Source: Bacteroidia bacterium (GTDB taxonomy: Bacteria; Bacteroidota; Bacteroidia; J057; JADKCL01). From it: a stretch of DNA of 64,000 bases. A model generated the notes under the pieces. It was not told where the DNA came from. It saw nothing but the letters and a program-made list of their open reading frames with translations, and did no database searches. The position numbers and the translations under genes were made by a program. The stretch is from NCBI GenBank assembly GCA_020635905.1, contig JACJYV010000008.1, positions 124,001 to 188,000 on the forward strand. The letters are read 5' to 3'. How positions within the stretch are numbered: the first letter of the stretch is position 1; each line of letters begins with the position of its first letter. Positions 16,831 through 26,346 of this stretch are shown here, piece by piece.

Positions 16831-16884
16831 GGCAGTCTGCCTAATTTCCTTCTCTCTGGAATTTTGTGGCAGACTGCCTTTTTT
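16831..16884 (+). terminator. Rho-independent terminator
   Basis: Perfect 11-bp stem GGCAGTCTGCC/GGCAGACTGCC with a 26-nt loop, then six T. It closes the small-ORF region before the large T9SS gene. Confidence 0.85.
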
Positions 16885-16975
16885 GTAGCCCTGATTTTCA
16901 GGGAATTTACCCGCCAATCCGGAAAGTGTCACATTGACACTAATAAATAACTTTCTTATATTGGCAAGGCAATCA

Positions 16976-19852
16976 ATGAAACTGTGTTGCCGGGCTGATA
17001 TGGCTAATTTGCTGCGAAAAGCTGGATTTCTGATGTTCCTCATACTGGGTCAGGGGATGCTTTTTGCTCAATTCACCACCCCGGTAATTGACGGCACTAT
17101 CAATGCTGGCGAATACGGGACCCACGCCGAAGGCGCCAACCAGATAACCTCCAGCGCCACCACCTGGTACATGTGCTGGGATGCCAACAACCTCTATCTG
17201 GCCACCAATGGCTCCAACATCACCGAAGGCGCAGTGGTTTACCTCGATTTTGACCCTGTTTTGCCGGTCAACGGGGGAGTAAATGCCAACGGATCCACCC
17301 AGGGATTGTATTACTACGACCGCAATTTTATGATGATGCCTTTTCGGGCTGACTTTGTAGTCTATTTCAAAAATTCCTACCACGAATACCGCACAGACGA
17401 TGGGGCCGGTTACTGGGGAGGCGCCACCTCCAACACCCTGACCCTGGCCGCAGGCTTCGCCAGCGTCGAAATAGCCATCCCCTGGAATGTGATCACAGGA
17501 GGGGGCCGTCCGGCCTCCTTCAACTGGTTTGGCTACAAAACCTACGATTACGGACCCGGCACCAACGGGCTTTACGATCCTGCGCCCGTGGGAAATCCTT
17601 CCTGCGCCTGCAACCAGGACCCCAGCGTGACCTGGGCCACCCGTTACTTCAATGTGCTCTCCACCGCAAACGGCAGCTCAACCCTGCCTTTTTCCACCCA
17701 GAGCTTTACCTATGCCCAGGATTATTCCGTGCCGGGCACAGGCGGATATTTCCTTGCGGGGGGAATTTTCTATGATTTTACCATCAACGACAACAGTACC
17801 AATAATGCGGATAACGATCCCGTAAACCATGTGTATGACAATAACGGACCTGCCAACCGGGTGCTGCACGAGGGTAATCTCACCATTTCCCACGACCTGT
17901 ATGTGGGTCAGGGATCAGCCTTCCTTCCGGCCAATAACGTAGGTCCGGACGTGCTTTCTACTGTAACCTTTTCGGGCACAAACGGCAGCATCCGCAATTA
18001 CGGACGCATTGACCCCAACCCAGAGGCATCCTCGGCGGGGGATTGGAACCATCGCAGGATGGATTTTGTCTTCAACGGAATCACCACCATTCAGCCCACC
18101 AACCTGTTCAAGGACAGGTTCAGGTTTTCGAATGTAACGGTCAATCCGGGAGCGGAGCTGCATGGACCTGGCTCAGATTCGGCCCAGATCGAGTTGCAGT
18201 GGGGGATTATCAATAATAATGGCCTGATCAACTTTGGAGACGGTTCGGGCGGGATTTTGAATCTGGGTACACGCGGCGACTGGAGCCAGCACAACGATGT
18301 TTTCCTGAATTCCAGCAGCAATTCAGGGGTCTGGATTTTGCATGACATGCTGATCGGGCGCAACTCTTCCAGATTGCAGCCTGTAGCGGGGGGTGGAATT
18401 GCGACTTTGCAGGTGAAGGGCGATTTTGAGAATTATGATGAATTTTCCGGGGAAAATGCAGGCGGGCGCATCGATGTGCGCATGAACGGCTTCAAAAAAC
18501 AGTATTTCCGCGGAAATACCACGGAAACCACAGGTGCAACCACCAGCTTTTTCAATCTGGAAATCGCCAACGACAATGGCAGCGCCAATAATAATGCAGG
18601 GGCGGATGTGCACTTCCTTTCCTTTGGGGGCGGCACCATCAATTATAATATTTTCGGCACCCTGACCCTGACCAAGGGTGATCTGGTGACCCGCACCGGG
18701 GCCAGCATCCACAAGGTGACTCTGAAATCCGGGGCGGGAACAAGCTATCTGGGCGCCACCAGCAACGCGGGCGGCAATCCCTCCTGCTATGTGGACGGCC
18801 CCCTGACCTGGGAGGTGGCCACGGCCAGCCCGGTCGATCTGGCTTTTCCCATCGGCAAAACGGACGTGGTGCTGGGCAATCCCTATGCAGATTACCGCCA
18901 CTTGAACCTGACAATAGACCAAAATGCGGCCACACCCACAGAATACACAGCAGAAATGTTTATTGTGGACCGCTCGGGCACCTATACCTTCCCTTCCCCC
19001 ATTCCCGAGCCCATCATCAATCTTTCCAACCGTCGCTACTGGAATGTGACCAAATCTGCGGGAGCGGCGCTGGACAGCGCCAAAATCAATCTGAGCTACG
19101 AGACAGGCACCTACGATGACTTTGTGCTGAGCCCTTCCATTTTGAGGATTTGCAAGGACGATGGAGCGGGAAACTGGGTCAATATTTGCCCCTTTGGCCC
19201 GGGAGGAACTGCGGCAGGCAACGGAAATATCACTTCACATGCCTTTTTTAGCTTCAGCGATTTTATCCTTTCCAACATTGACAATTCTGCTTTTCCCGTA
19301 GAATTGCTTGATTTTGAGGCAAGATGGGCGGGTAAAAATGTCTTGCTGGAATGGGCCACGGCTTCTGAACTGAATGCGGCCAAATTTGTGGTGGAAAAAA
19401 GCAGCGACCTGGACGAATTCATGCCTGTGGGCGAAAAAACTGCGGCAGGAAACTCAAATCAGGTGCGGTTTTATAACCTGCTCGACGAAAATGTGCATAC
19501 GGAAATCCCGGTTCGCTATTACCGTCTGAAGATCGTGGATCAGGACGGAAGTTTTCACTATTCGGGAATCAGGGCCCTCTATTCTGACCAGCAAAATAAC
19601 CTGCATGCCCTGATTTTTCCCAATCCCAATGCGGGAAGTTTTCAGATCAAGGTGAATGGGTTTTCGCTGGAAAAGGAGATTGAAATCCGTGTTTTTGATG
19701 CCCTGGGCAAGCTGGTTTGGGAGCGGAGATTGCCGGCGGAAGCTGGCTTTGAGGCCATGCGAGTGGAATTGCCTGTGGAATCAGGCGTGTACGAAGTACA
19801 GGTGAGGAGCGGGCACGCCGTGTGGAACGGGAAAGTGGTGGTCTCTGATTAA
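16976..19852 (+). CDS. Large secreted T9SS protein with N-terminal CBM9/DOMON-like domain
   Basis: 958 aa from the ATG at 16976; an alternative ATG at 17000 gives a more classical signal peptide (MANLLRKAGFLMFLILGQGMLFA). The N-terminal ~190 residues look like a carbohydrate-binding family 9/DOMON-type sandwich (INAGEYGTHAEG...MCWDANNLYLATNGSNITEGAVVYLDFDP). A long Asn/Gly-rich, probably beta-helical region follows (GSIRNYGRIDP, GGIATLQVKGDFENY). Then come a fibronectin-like module common in T9SS cargo (PVELLDFEARWAGKNVLLEWATASELNAAKFVVEKS) and a type A sorting domain (IFPNPNAGSFQIKV...). Likely a surface adhesin or polysaccharide binder. Confidence 0.88.
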   Translation: MKLCCRADMANLLRKAGFLMFLILGQGMLFAQFTTPVIDGTINAGEYGTHAEGANQITSSATTWYMCWDANNLYLATNGSNITEGAVVYLDFDPVLPVNGGVNANGSTQGLYYYDRNFMMMPFRADFVVYFKNSYHEYRTDDGAGYWGGATSNTLTLAAGFASVEIAIPWNVITGGGRPASFNWFGYKTYDYGPGTNGLYDPAPVGNPSCACNQDPSVTWATRYFNVLSTANGSSTLPFSTQSFTYAQDYSVPGTGGYFLAGGIFYDFTINDNSTNNADNDPVNHVYDNNGPANRVLHEGNLTISHDLYVGQGSAFLPANNVGPDVLSTVTFSGTNGSIRNYGRIDPNPEASSAGDWNHRRMDFVFNGITTIQPTNLFKDRFRFSNVTVNPGAELHGPGSDSAQIELQWGIINNNGLINFGDGSGGILNLGTRGDWSQHNDVFLNSSSNSGVWILHDMLIGRNSSRLQPVAGGGIATLQVKGDFENYDEFSGENAGGRIDVRMNGFKKQYFRGNTTETTGATTSFFNLEIANDNGSANNNAGADVHFLSFGGGTINYNIFGTLTLTKGDLVTRTGASIHKVTLKSGAGTSYLGATSNAGGNPSCYVDGPLTWEVATASPVDLAFPIGKTDVVLGNPYADYRHLNLTIDQNAATPTEYTAEMFIVDRSGTYTFPSPIPEPIINLSNRRYWNVTKSAGAALDSAKINLSYETGTYDDFVLSPSILRICKDDGAGNWVNICPFGPGGTAAGNGNITSHAFFSFSDFILSNIDNSAFPVELLDFEARWAGKNVLLEWATASELNAAKFVVEKSSDLDEFMPVGEKTAAGNSNQVRFYNLLDENVHTEIPVRYYRLKIVDQDGSFHYSGIRALYSDQQNNLHALIFPNPNAGSFQIKVNGFSLEKEIEIRVFDALGKLVWERRLPAEAGFEAMRVELPVESGVYEVQVRSGHAVWNGKVVVSD

Positions 19853-19888
19853 CAATCAGGAAAGTTGGTTTTAATTGCCAGGTTTTTT

Positions 19889-20026
19889 CGGGGCGAAGCC
19901 CCGGCTGTGCGTGAGGGCGGAGGCTGTTGTCTGAGCCAGTGTGGGGGTAGTGGGTTGGCGCTGGTGGCGAGCAGCCGGAGACCGACCCCGGGGCCGGGTT
20001 GCGTCGCAGGCGCCGCGGCCCCGGGG
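19889..20026. repeat. GC-rich hairpin block between genes
   Basis: A GC-rich tract unlike its surroundings. It has a small hairpin (GGGGC-GAA-GCCCC, 19889-19901) and a perfect 11-bp stem CCCCGGGGCCG (19986-19996) with CGGCCCCGGGG (20016-20026). An open frame continues through it into the next gene, but it does not look coding. It may terminate the T9SS gene. Confidence 0.55.
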
Positions 20027-20065
20027 GCACGCCCAAATCCTCATCCCTTTTTGCAGGACAACCTG

Positions 20066-20073
20066 TATATTTG
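20066..20073 (+). promoter_or_regulatory. -7 element (TATATTTG) before the GT39-like gene
   Basis: Perfect TAnnTTTG, ending 7 nt before the ATG at 20081. A TTTTTG lies 13 nt upstream, which is shorter than the usual spacing. Confidence 0.45.
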
Positions 20074-20080
20074 CAGCCTG

Positions 20081-21574
20081 ATGCCTGCGCAAAAGATTAC
20101 AGATCTGCTGACCCGGAAAGGAAAATTTTTCCTGCTGATTGCGATTCCGCTGCTGAGTCTGGTGATGCACTGGCGGGTTTTTGACCTGGAACTGATGAGC
20201 CAGCATGTGTGGCGGCAAACGCAAACGCAAAGTAATGTGCTGAATTTTGCGGAGGGGGATATGAATATTCTCAACCCCAAACGGAACCGTCATGAGGGTG
20301 GAAACGGGATTTACCGCAGGGAGTTTCCGTTGATGCAATGGGTTTTTGCGTGGTTTTACCGGGCCTTGGGAGACCATATTTTTATAAGCCGTTTTCTGAG
20401 TTGGCTGATTGGTTTAAGCGCGGTGGGGGGGATGTATTTTCTGGGTAAATGGGCTTTTCGCAACGAATTGGCGGGCCTGATTGCGGCCTGGACCTTTAAC
20501 TTTTCTCCTGAATTTTTCTACTATACGGTCAATCCCCTGGCGGACAATCTGGCGCTGGCGGCAGCGATCTGGGGCATGGCTTTTTTCTTTCGGGCGCGGG
20601 AACAGGAAACTCTGAGAGCCTGGTTGGTTTCCGGGATTTTTCTCTCGCTGGCCACGTTGGTGAAGCTGCCGTTTGTGATGTTTTTCGGGTTGCCCGGAGT
20701 GAAATTGCTGTTGAATTTGTGGCGGAAAAACAAACCCATTTTTCAGCTTAAATCAGGAGCCGTAATGGCGCTGATGCTGGTGCCGCCCCTGGCCTGGTAT
20801 GCCTGGGTGATCCCACAATGGCCCAAAGAGGGCCTGGTGGAGGGGGTATTTTCAGAAAAGTCGGGGTTGGGAAATATCCTGGGGATCGTTTTTTCTCATT
20901 TTTCCTCGACTTTACCTGAATTATTGCTGAATTATGCCACGGTGCCCCTCTTTTTGGGTGGCTGGGTGCTGTTTTTCAGGGAAAAGAAATGGAATTCGGC
21001 GAAATTCCTGCCTGTGGCTGCGGCGGGACTGGGCATCATTGCCTATTTTCTGTATGAGATTGAGATGATCAGCACAGTGCACGATTACTACCTTTTTCCG
21101 TTTATGCCTTTGCTGTTTTTGCTGGTGGCTTTTGGGGGAATGAAAATGCTGACTTCTGACCGAAAACTCTGGAAATACCTGGCCATTACGGCCCTGGTGG
21201 TGGCTCCTCTGACCTGCGGCCTGCGCATGGCGGCCCGTTGGAACCCTGAAAATCCGGGTTATAATGCAGATCTGCTCAGATATGAAAAGGAATTGCGGGC
21301 TGCAGTGCCCGATGATGCCCTGGTGATCGCGGGGAACGATAAATCACAGTTTATTGTGCTGTACATGATCCACAAAAAGGGCTGGAATTTTGATCTGGAA
21401 TATCTGAGCGAAGGCAAACTGAAGCGGGCCATTGCCGGGGGGGCCGAATACATGTACTCAGACAGTCGCAAAATCGAAAGCGACGAACGAATCAACCGTC
21501 ATTTTGAAAAAATGGTCTTTGAAGGAGGAAGTGTGCGGGTTTTTAAATTGAAAAAAGGGGATGATCCTATCTGA
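20081..21574 (+). CDS. Membrane glycosyltransferase, GT39/ArnT-PMT type
   Basis: 497 aa from the ATG at 20081; the frame is open further upstream, but only through the GC-rich hairpin tract. About 10-12 membrane helices. The first luminal loop carries an acidic residue after helix 1 and a QxWRQTQTQ segment, as is usual in dolichyl- or undecaprenyl-phosphate-sugar transferases (DLELMSQHVWRQTQTQ). Helices follow (FLSWLIGLSAVGGMYFLG, LAGLIAAWTFNFSPEFFYY), ending in a short soluble domain. Likely role: transfer of a lipid-linked sugar to a protein or lipid on the periplasmic face. It converges with the next gene, overlapping by 8 bp. Confidence 0.82.
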   Translation: MPAQKITDLLTRKGKFFLLIAIPLLSLVMHWRVFDLELMSQHVWRQTQTQSNVLNFAEGDMNILNPKRNRHEGGNGIYRREFPLMQWVFAWFYRALGDHIFISRFLSWLIGLSAVGGMYFLGKWAFRNELAGLIAAWTFNFSPEFFYYTVNPLADNLALAAAIWGMAFFFRAREQETLRAWLVSGIFLSLATLVKLPFVMFFGLPGVKLLLNLWRKNKPIFQLKSGAVMALMLVPPLAWYAWVIPQWPKEGLVEGVFSEKSGLGNILGIVFSHFSSTLPELLLNYATVPLFLGGWVLFFREKKWNSAKFLPVAAAGLGIIAYFLYEIEMISTVHDYYLFPFMPLLFLLVAFGGMKMLTSDRKLWKYLAITALVVAPLTCGLRMAARWNPENPGYNADLLRYEKELRAAVPDDALVIAGNDKSQFIVLYMIHKKGWNFDLEYLSEGKLKRAIAGGAEYMYSDSRKIESDERINRHFEKMVFEGGSVRVFKLKKGDDPI

Positions 21575-23447
21575 GCAGGGTGAGCGGCCCCGCCACTTTG
21601 ACCGTTTCGCCGCGCCAGGTAACCGCGTATAAGCTGAAAAAGTAAACGCCTTCGCGGGCTTTTCGCTCGCCCTGGGTGCCGTCCCAGACTTCGTCTGGCC
21701 GGGTGGAATGAAACCAGCTGTTTCCCCAGCGGTCGAAAATATTCATCTGGTACTCAAGCACTACGGGCAGCTGAATATGAAATACATCGTTGAATCCGTC
21801 GCCATTGGGGGTAAAAACATTGGGCAGCAGGGAGTCGCGGGGCTCCACGGTGATCAGCAGAGAGGTGGTATCGTGGCATCCGTGGTCATTTTCGACCAGG
21901 AGATGGATGCGATAAGTGCCTTCCAGGGGATAGCGGTAAGTGGGATTTTGTTCTGAAAAAAGTAATCCGTCGCCCGTTTCCCAATTCCAGAGAGAGGGAT
22001 GGGGCTGGCTGAGATCTGATAATTGGACCAATGTGCCTACAAATACAGGTGAGGGCGGCTGGTAGGTAAAATCGGCCACCAGGCCTTCATTGACCCACAA
22101 AGTAATGGAATCTGCCACGACACCGCAGGTGTCATTGGCCAGGATATTGACCTGAATGGGTCCATTGAAATCCAGGTCTGTGACCAGGAAGGTGTTGAAG
22201 GCCGTATCGTCCAGCAGGGTGCCGGCCGAAACCAGCCACTGGAGAGAATTTGCGCTGCCCACATATTGCAAAGGAATGGTGTCACCACCGCAGGTGGTGT
22301 CGGGGGCCAGTATCTGCCAGGGCATGCCTTCGAGGGTCACATTCACCGTGTCGCGGATGGTGCCGCAGGGGTTGGAAACTTCGGCCCAGTAAATGCCGGG
22401 CTTGCCAAAACTGATGGTCATGGTGGTGTCACCTGTGCTCCACAGGTGGGGCACACCCGGGTTGGCGGCATCCAGAGTAATGATCTGCCCAGGGCAGAGG
22501 GAAGTATCAGGGCCCAGGTCCAGGCTGGGCAGGGGCCGGAAATATACCAGCACCGTATCGGTCAGGTATCCGCAGGAAGACCAGGTTTGCAGATACAGGG
22601 CCACGGGATTGGGATCAGTCGGACCGGGGGTATAGGTGGTGGTGGTGCTTTGAGGGGTGCCAAAGGTGCCCGATCCGCCCCACCACTGCACGGGATAGGC
22701 GCTGCCCGCATCGCCGTAGAGGTAGGCCATGTCGCCCGGGCAAATCAATTCGTCGCGGCCTGCATCCACGAAAAGAGGCTCAAAAGGTGCATTACAACCA
22801 TCGTTGGAATAGGTGGGATTGCCTTTCCAGGAAAAGGAAACGGTGGCTCCGTCGCGGTCGGTGCCCGGCCAGCTGCCGCCCGTATGGCCATAAATGTCCA
22901 CCAGCTCCTGGGTATGGTAGGTGACCGTATCTGAACAGCCCAGGGGGGGATAGAAAAATACGATCAGGGTACGGTAGCCTGTGCTGGTGGCATTGGCAAA
23001 ATGTCCGCCTGTATTGCCCGGACACTGAAATATGATGTAAAAGGTGTCGGCCAGAGAGGCAAAACTGTTGGCGCTGGTGCTGAAATCGGCTGAGGTGACC
23101 AGCAGCACATTGGCCCCGGCGGGCAGGATGTCGTTGGTGGGTTCGAGCAGGTAGCCGCAGCCTTCAATGGTGGAATTCAGCTCGGCCACTTTGGCCGCGG
23201 TGGAAACGCCCTGACAGACTCCCAGCCAGGGATTGAAGGTATTGGGCCAGGCGGCATGGAGGGTATTGATCTGCAGATCTGAAGGGCCAATGTGTAGGCG
23301 CACCATTTCATTGGCTCCCTCGGGGTTGCCGCAGGCATCCACCAGGATGCTTTCAATTTCGAAGCATTTGGAGGGCGTCTGCCCGAAAATCATTAAGGGA
23401 AGGAAAAGAAAGGTGAATATTATGGTTGGTAACCACTTCATACCCAT
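21567..23447 (-). CDS. Secreted PKD-type protein with gliding-associated CHU_C terminus (T9SS type B)
   Basis: 626 aa with signal peptide MGMKWLPTIIFTFLFLPLMIFG. The N-terminal ~190 residues resemble a lamin-tail-like sandwich (FEIESILVDACGNPEGANEMVRLHIGP). Ig/PKD-like modules follow (DAGRDELICPGDMAYLYGDAG; LPSLDLGPDTSLCPGQIITLDA; PSLWNWETGDGLLFSEQNPTYRYPLEGTYRI). The C-terminus has the CHU_C signature (LPNVFTPNGDGFNDVFHI, IFDRWGN, WDGTQGERKAREGVYFF), a type B sorting domain for type IX secretion. Probably a surface adhesion protein. Confidence 0.93.
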   Translation of the reverse strand: MGMKWLPTIIFTFLFLPLMIFGQTPSKCFEIESILVDACGNPEGANEMVRLHIGPSDLQINTLHAAWPNTFNPWLGVCQGVSTAAKVAELNSTIEGCGYLLEPTNDILPAGANVLLVTSADFSTSANSFASLADTFYIIFQCPGNTGGHFANATSTGYRTLIVFFYPPLGCSDTVTYHTQELVDIYGHTGGSWPGTDRDGATVSFSWKGNPTYSNDGCNAPFEPLFVDAGRDELICPGDMAYLYGDAGSAYPVQWWGGSGTFGTPQSTTTTYTPGPTDPNPVALYLQTWSSCGYLTDTVLVYFRPLPSLDLGPDTSLCPGQIITLDAANPGVPHLWSTGDTTMTISFGKPGIYWAEVSNPCGTIRDTVNVTLEGMPWQILAPDTTCGGDTIPLQYVGSANSLQWLVSAGTLLDDTAFNTFLVTDLDFNGPIQVNILANDTCGVVADSITLWVNEGLVADFTYQPPSPVFVGTLVQLSDLSQPHPSLWNWETGDGLLFSEQNPTYRYPLEGTYRIHLLVENDHGCHDTTSLLITVEPRDSLLPNVFTPNGDGFNDVFHIQLPVVLEYQMNIFDRWGNSWFHSTRPDEVWDGTQGERKAREGVYFFSLYAVTWRGETVKVAGPLTLLR

Positions 23448-23517
23448 TGCTCAGGGTTCAAATTTCGCAATTACGCAGGACTTTTCCGGCTGAAATGTGA
23501 GAAAGCGCCAATTCCCT

Positions 23518-23558
23518 AAAAAAAATGACCCCGGAAGTCCTGGCGAACGTTCCGGGGT
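23518..23558 (-). terminator. Rho-independent terminator on the minus strand
   Basis: Stem ACCCCGGAA/TTCCGGGGT (23528-23558), followed on the minus strand by an 8-T run (plus-strand A run 23518-23525). It lies downstream of the sigma factor/His-rich protein pair. The plus strand here also holds a 16-codon basic frame at 23607-23657, which I do not call. Confidence 0.75.
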
Positions 23559-23731
23559 TAGGTGTTACAGGGTTTGTTTTTGCGGCAACTAACACACTGT
23601 AAACACATGAATCTATTGGTCAACATCTTTAAGACGTTTTTGAGGAGGCTTTCGTGAATTTTTCGACTTAAGCAAATCTCCTCCCACCCAATTCACTCAT
23701 TTCCAACAGATTCCATGCATTGATATTTTTT

Positions 23732-24175
23732 TCAAAATTTGTCCTCTGGTGCATCATCTCCATGCTGCTGCTGATCCTGCTGCTCCTGCTGGCTTTGCTG
23801 TTCCTGGGCATGATGCCCCCAGAAATGGCTGCCCCAGTTTCCGCAACGGCCACGAAATTGCTTTTTGAAGGCTTCGCGGTCTTCTTCGCTCATGCTTTGC
23901 ATTTTGGCGGCAAATTTTTGCCGCCAGTGTTCGCGGCGGGACTGTCCGTTTGTACCACAACCACCGTGATGATGATGGCAGCCACCTCTTCCGCGGGCTC
24001 CGCCCCATTTACCAAACAGCAATCTGCTGAGGATCAGCAGGCCGACGGCCTGCAGGTAGGTGATGAAGGGAAGTCCAAAAAGGTAAGGCACAAGGGCATT
24101 CCACAAGAGCATGACTACGATGCCGAGCAAAAATGCTCCCACGGTTATTTTTCCTATTATTCTGAAGAATCTCAT
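23732..24175 (-). CDS. His/Gln-rich small membrane protein next to an ECF sigma factor
   Basis: 147 aa. Two N-terminal hydrophobic helices (ITVGAFLLGIVVMLLWNALV and FITYLQAVGLLILSRLLFG) precede a soluble tail with a GCHHHHGGCG cluster, a helix with MSEEDREAFKKQFRGRCG, and a Gln-rich end. The His/Cys cluster could bind metal. It lies 145 bp after the ECF sigma gene, in the position often held by an anti-sigma or sensor partner, but no anti-sigma fold is recognisable. Confidence 0.75.
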   Translation of the reverse strand: MRFFRIIGKITVGAFLLGIVVMLLWNALVPYLFGLPFITYLQAVGLLILSRLLFGKWGGARGRGGCHHHHGGCGTNGQSRREHWRQKFAAKMQSMSEEDREAFKKQFRGRCGNWGSHFWGHHAQEQQSQQEQQDQQQHGDDAPEDKF

Positions 24176-24320
24176 GTTATTATTTTTTTAGGCTGCGAGC
24201 TTTGAGTTGCAAGCTTTGGGTTATGATAGTTACAGGTTGAGAGTTTTGCGTTTGTGTCTGTCAGTTTTTGCAAACTCCACAGATAAACTTTTGATCCTGA
24301 AGGTTTTCAGGAAAATCAGG

Positions 24321-24905
24321 TTAAAAAATTTCACTGTACAATTGCTGCAGTTTTTCCCGCAGGAAAAGAACGGCATAGCGCTTGCGTGAAAGAAGGGTAT
24401 TCTGGCCTGCGCCTGTGATTTCGGCGATTTCCTTGAAGCTCATGTCCTCGAATTCGTGCATGACAAAAACTTCACGCTGGGCCTCGGGCATTTCATCCAA
24501 TCCCTCTTCGATTACTTCCCAAACCATGTTGCGGGTCATGATTTCGTCGGCTAATCCGTTGAGATCGGGCAGGATTTCCGCAAGTGAAAGGGGACCGTCT
24601 TCAGATTCGCGGGCCGCAAATTCGCGGCTGAAGGTTTCGGGCTTTTTCTTGCGGTAGGAATCAATGATGCGGTTGCGCGCCACCCTGAACAGCCAGGCAG
24701 TATCGTTCTCAATCGAGTCGTACGACCGGATGGTATTGGTAAATTGAAAAAGTACGTCCTGGAAAATGTCCTCAGCGTCTTCGAGGTCGCGAACCTGCTT
24801 GCGGATGAAGTTGAAAAGACGGGCTCCTTCATGGGCCAGCATCTTTTCGATCTGGGCATCCTGTTGCTGCCTGAGGGCAAATTCACTGTTCAGTATTGCT
24901 TCCAT
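24321..24905 (-). CDS. ECF-type RNA polymerase sigma factor
   Basis: 194 aa. Region 2 is clear (AEDIFQDVLFQF, DSIENDTAWLFRVARNRIIDSYRKKK), then a linker and region 4 (MPEAQREVFVMHEFEDMSFKEIAEITGAGQNTLLSRKRYAVLFLREKL). It should direct polymerase to a small regulon; the adjoining His-rich membrane protein is the best candidate for co-regulation or control. Confidence 0.93.
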   Translation of the reverse strand: MEAILNSEFALRQQQDAQIEKMLAHEGARLFNFIRKQVRDLEDAEDIFQDVLFQFTNTIRSYDSIENDTAWLFRVARNRIIDSYRKKKPETFSREFAARESEDGPLSLAEILPDLNGLADEIMTRNMVWEVIEEGLDEMPEAQREVFVMHEFEDMSFKEIAEITGAGQNTLLSRKRYAVLFLREKLQQLYSEIF

Positions 24906-25047
24906 TATCTCCGCTGACGGACGGGGTAAAAAAATATTTTGGGGTGTACGGAATATTTTGGGTAAAGGTGCAAAAAACTATCTTTTTATTTTCTTTTTTT
25001 GGCCTTTCTTGATTGTAAAAGGCAATTTTCTTAATATTCAACTCCGT

Positions 25048-25055
25048 TATATTTG
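25048..25055 (+). promoter_or_regulatory. -7 element (TATATTTG) for the hydroxylase gene
   Basis: Perfect TAnnTTTG, 27 nt before the ATG at 25083, so this gene has a short leader. Confidence 0.5.
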
Positions 25056-25082
25056 TTGCAATCAAACCAGGAGATTTCATTC

Positions 25083-26315
25083 ATGCAGGACTATTCCATT
25101 CTTTTCGTCATTCCCTTTTTCTTCCTTTTGATGGGTATTGAGATGTTGTGGGCCCGTCGCAAAAAAATCAAATTATACCGCTTCACTGATACCATCACCA
25201 ACCTGAATATGGGGATTGGTAATCAGGTCTTTAACCTGTTTATCAAGGGCGGGATTCTCTATGCATTTGTGCAGATTTCCCAGCACTGGGCTCCTTTTCA
25301 CCAACCCAAAACCTGGTGGTCTTTTGTGCTGTGCCTGTTGTTGTTTGATTTTCTCTTTTACTGGGCGCACCGCTGGGGACATGAGATCAATTTTTTCTGG
25401 GGTGCCCATGTGGTGCATCACCAAAGCGAGGAATACAATCTGTCCGTGGCTCTGCGGCAATCCTGGATTCATAATTTGCTGGCGGGATTTATTTTTCTGC
25501 CCATCCCTTTTCTGGGATTTGACCCGGTCATTTTTGGGGCGGCGGCAGGAATTGATACGGTTTATCAGTTCTGGATTCACACCAAAGCAGTGAAAAAGAT
25601 GCCCAAATGGGCCGAATGGCTGCTGAATACGCCTTCGCACCACCGGGTGCACCACGGGGTGAATCCCAAATACATTGACAAAAATCACGGCGGAGTTTTC
25701 ATTATCTGGGACCGCCTTTTTGGCACTTTTCAGGCCGAGGAAGAAGAGCCTACCTACGGTATTACGACCCCGCTGAAAAGCTGGAATCCTGTTTGGGCCA
25801 ACCTGCACTACTACGTGGAAATGTGGCAGAAAGCCCGCAAAATGACCCGCTTTTCGGACAGATTGCGGGTAATCTTTGCCCGCCCGGGCTGGTTGCCTGA
25901 AGAATTAGGCGGCTTTCAGGCGGTGCCTGAGGTGGATCCTGGCCAGAGCAAATACGAGACCTTTCCCGGCAAGCGTCAGCGCCGCTATGTGCTGGCTCAG
26001 TTTGTGCTTCTGCTGGCTGGAATGATGCTTTTTGTCTTTCACTTCAAAGGTATCAGCCTGTTTTATCAGGTGGTGTTTTTCCTGGGCATCATCAGCAGTA
26101 TGCTGATTTGCGGGGCCATTCTGGAGAAGAAAAAATGGGTCATTTATGTGGAATATCTGCGCCTGGCCCTGGTGGCCGTGGCGCTAAATACATTTTATTA
26201 CTTCTGGTACATTGACTGGCTGGGGGTAATGCTGGCCGCTTCGATCCCGGCAGCGGTATTTTTCAGCCTGTGGTTTACCCGGGCCTGGTGGAATCGTCTG
26301 GCGCCTGCCGCCTGA
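25083..26315 (+). CDS. Fatty acid hydroxylase superfamily protein (alkylglycerol monooxygenase/sterol desaturase-like)
   Basis: 410 aa. Multi-pass protein with the histidine clusters of the integral di-iron hydroxylases: HRWGHE, HVVHHQSEE, then HHRVHHGVNPKYIDKNHGG. The layout and the extra C-terminal membrane helices (about residues 290-400) resemble alkylglycerol monooxygenase (TMEM195/AGMO). The likely reaction is O2-dependent hydroxylation or desaturation of a membrane lipid; the substrate is not certain. The ATG at 25083 is preferred over an in-frame TTG at 25053. Confidence 0.88.
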   Translation: MQDYSILFVIPFFFLLMGIEMLWARRKKIKLYRFTDTITNLNMGIGNQVFNLFIKGGILYAFVQISQHWAPFHQPKTWWSFVLCLLLFDFLFYWAHRWGHEINFFWGAHVVHHQSEEYNLSVALRQSWIHNLLAGFIFLPIPFLGFDPVIFGAAAGIDTVYQFWIHTKAVKKMPKWAEWLLNTPSHHRVHHGVNPKYIDKNHGGVFIIWDRLFGTFQAEEEEPTYGITTPLKSWNPVWANLHYYVEMWQKARKMTRFSDRLRVIFARPGWLPEELGGFQAVPEVDPGQSKYETFPGKRQRRYVLAQFVLLLAGMMLFVFHFKGISLFYQVVFFLGIISSMLICGAILEKKKWVIYVEYLRLALVAVALNTFYYFWYIDWLGVMLAASIPAAVFFSLWFTRAWWNRLAPAA

Positions 26316-26346
26316 AAGTTGCAGGAACGGGTTGCTGAAAACTTCC

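Noticed and set aside
19865..20080. 72-codon N-terminal extension of the GT39-like protein
   Set aside because: The extension crosses GC-rich hairpins and is Gly/Pro/Arg-rich; an ATG with a -7 element lies at 20081.
23607..23657. 16-codon cationic amphipathic ORF (MNLLVNIFKTFLRRLS)
   Set aside because: Too short, no promoter or partner; could be a toxin-like peptide, but nothing supports it.
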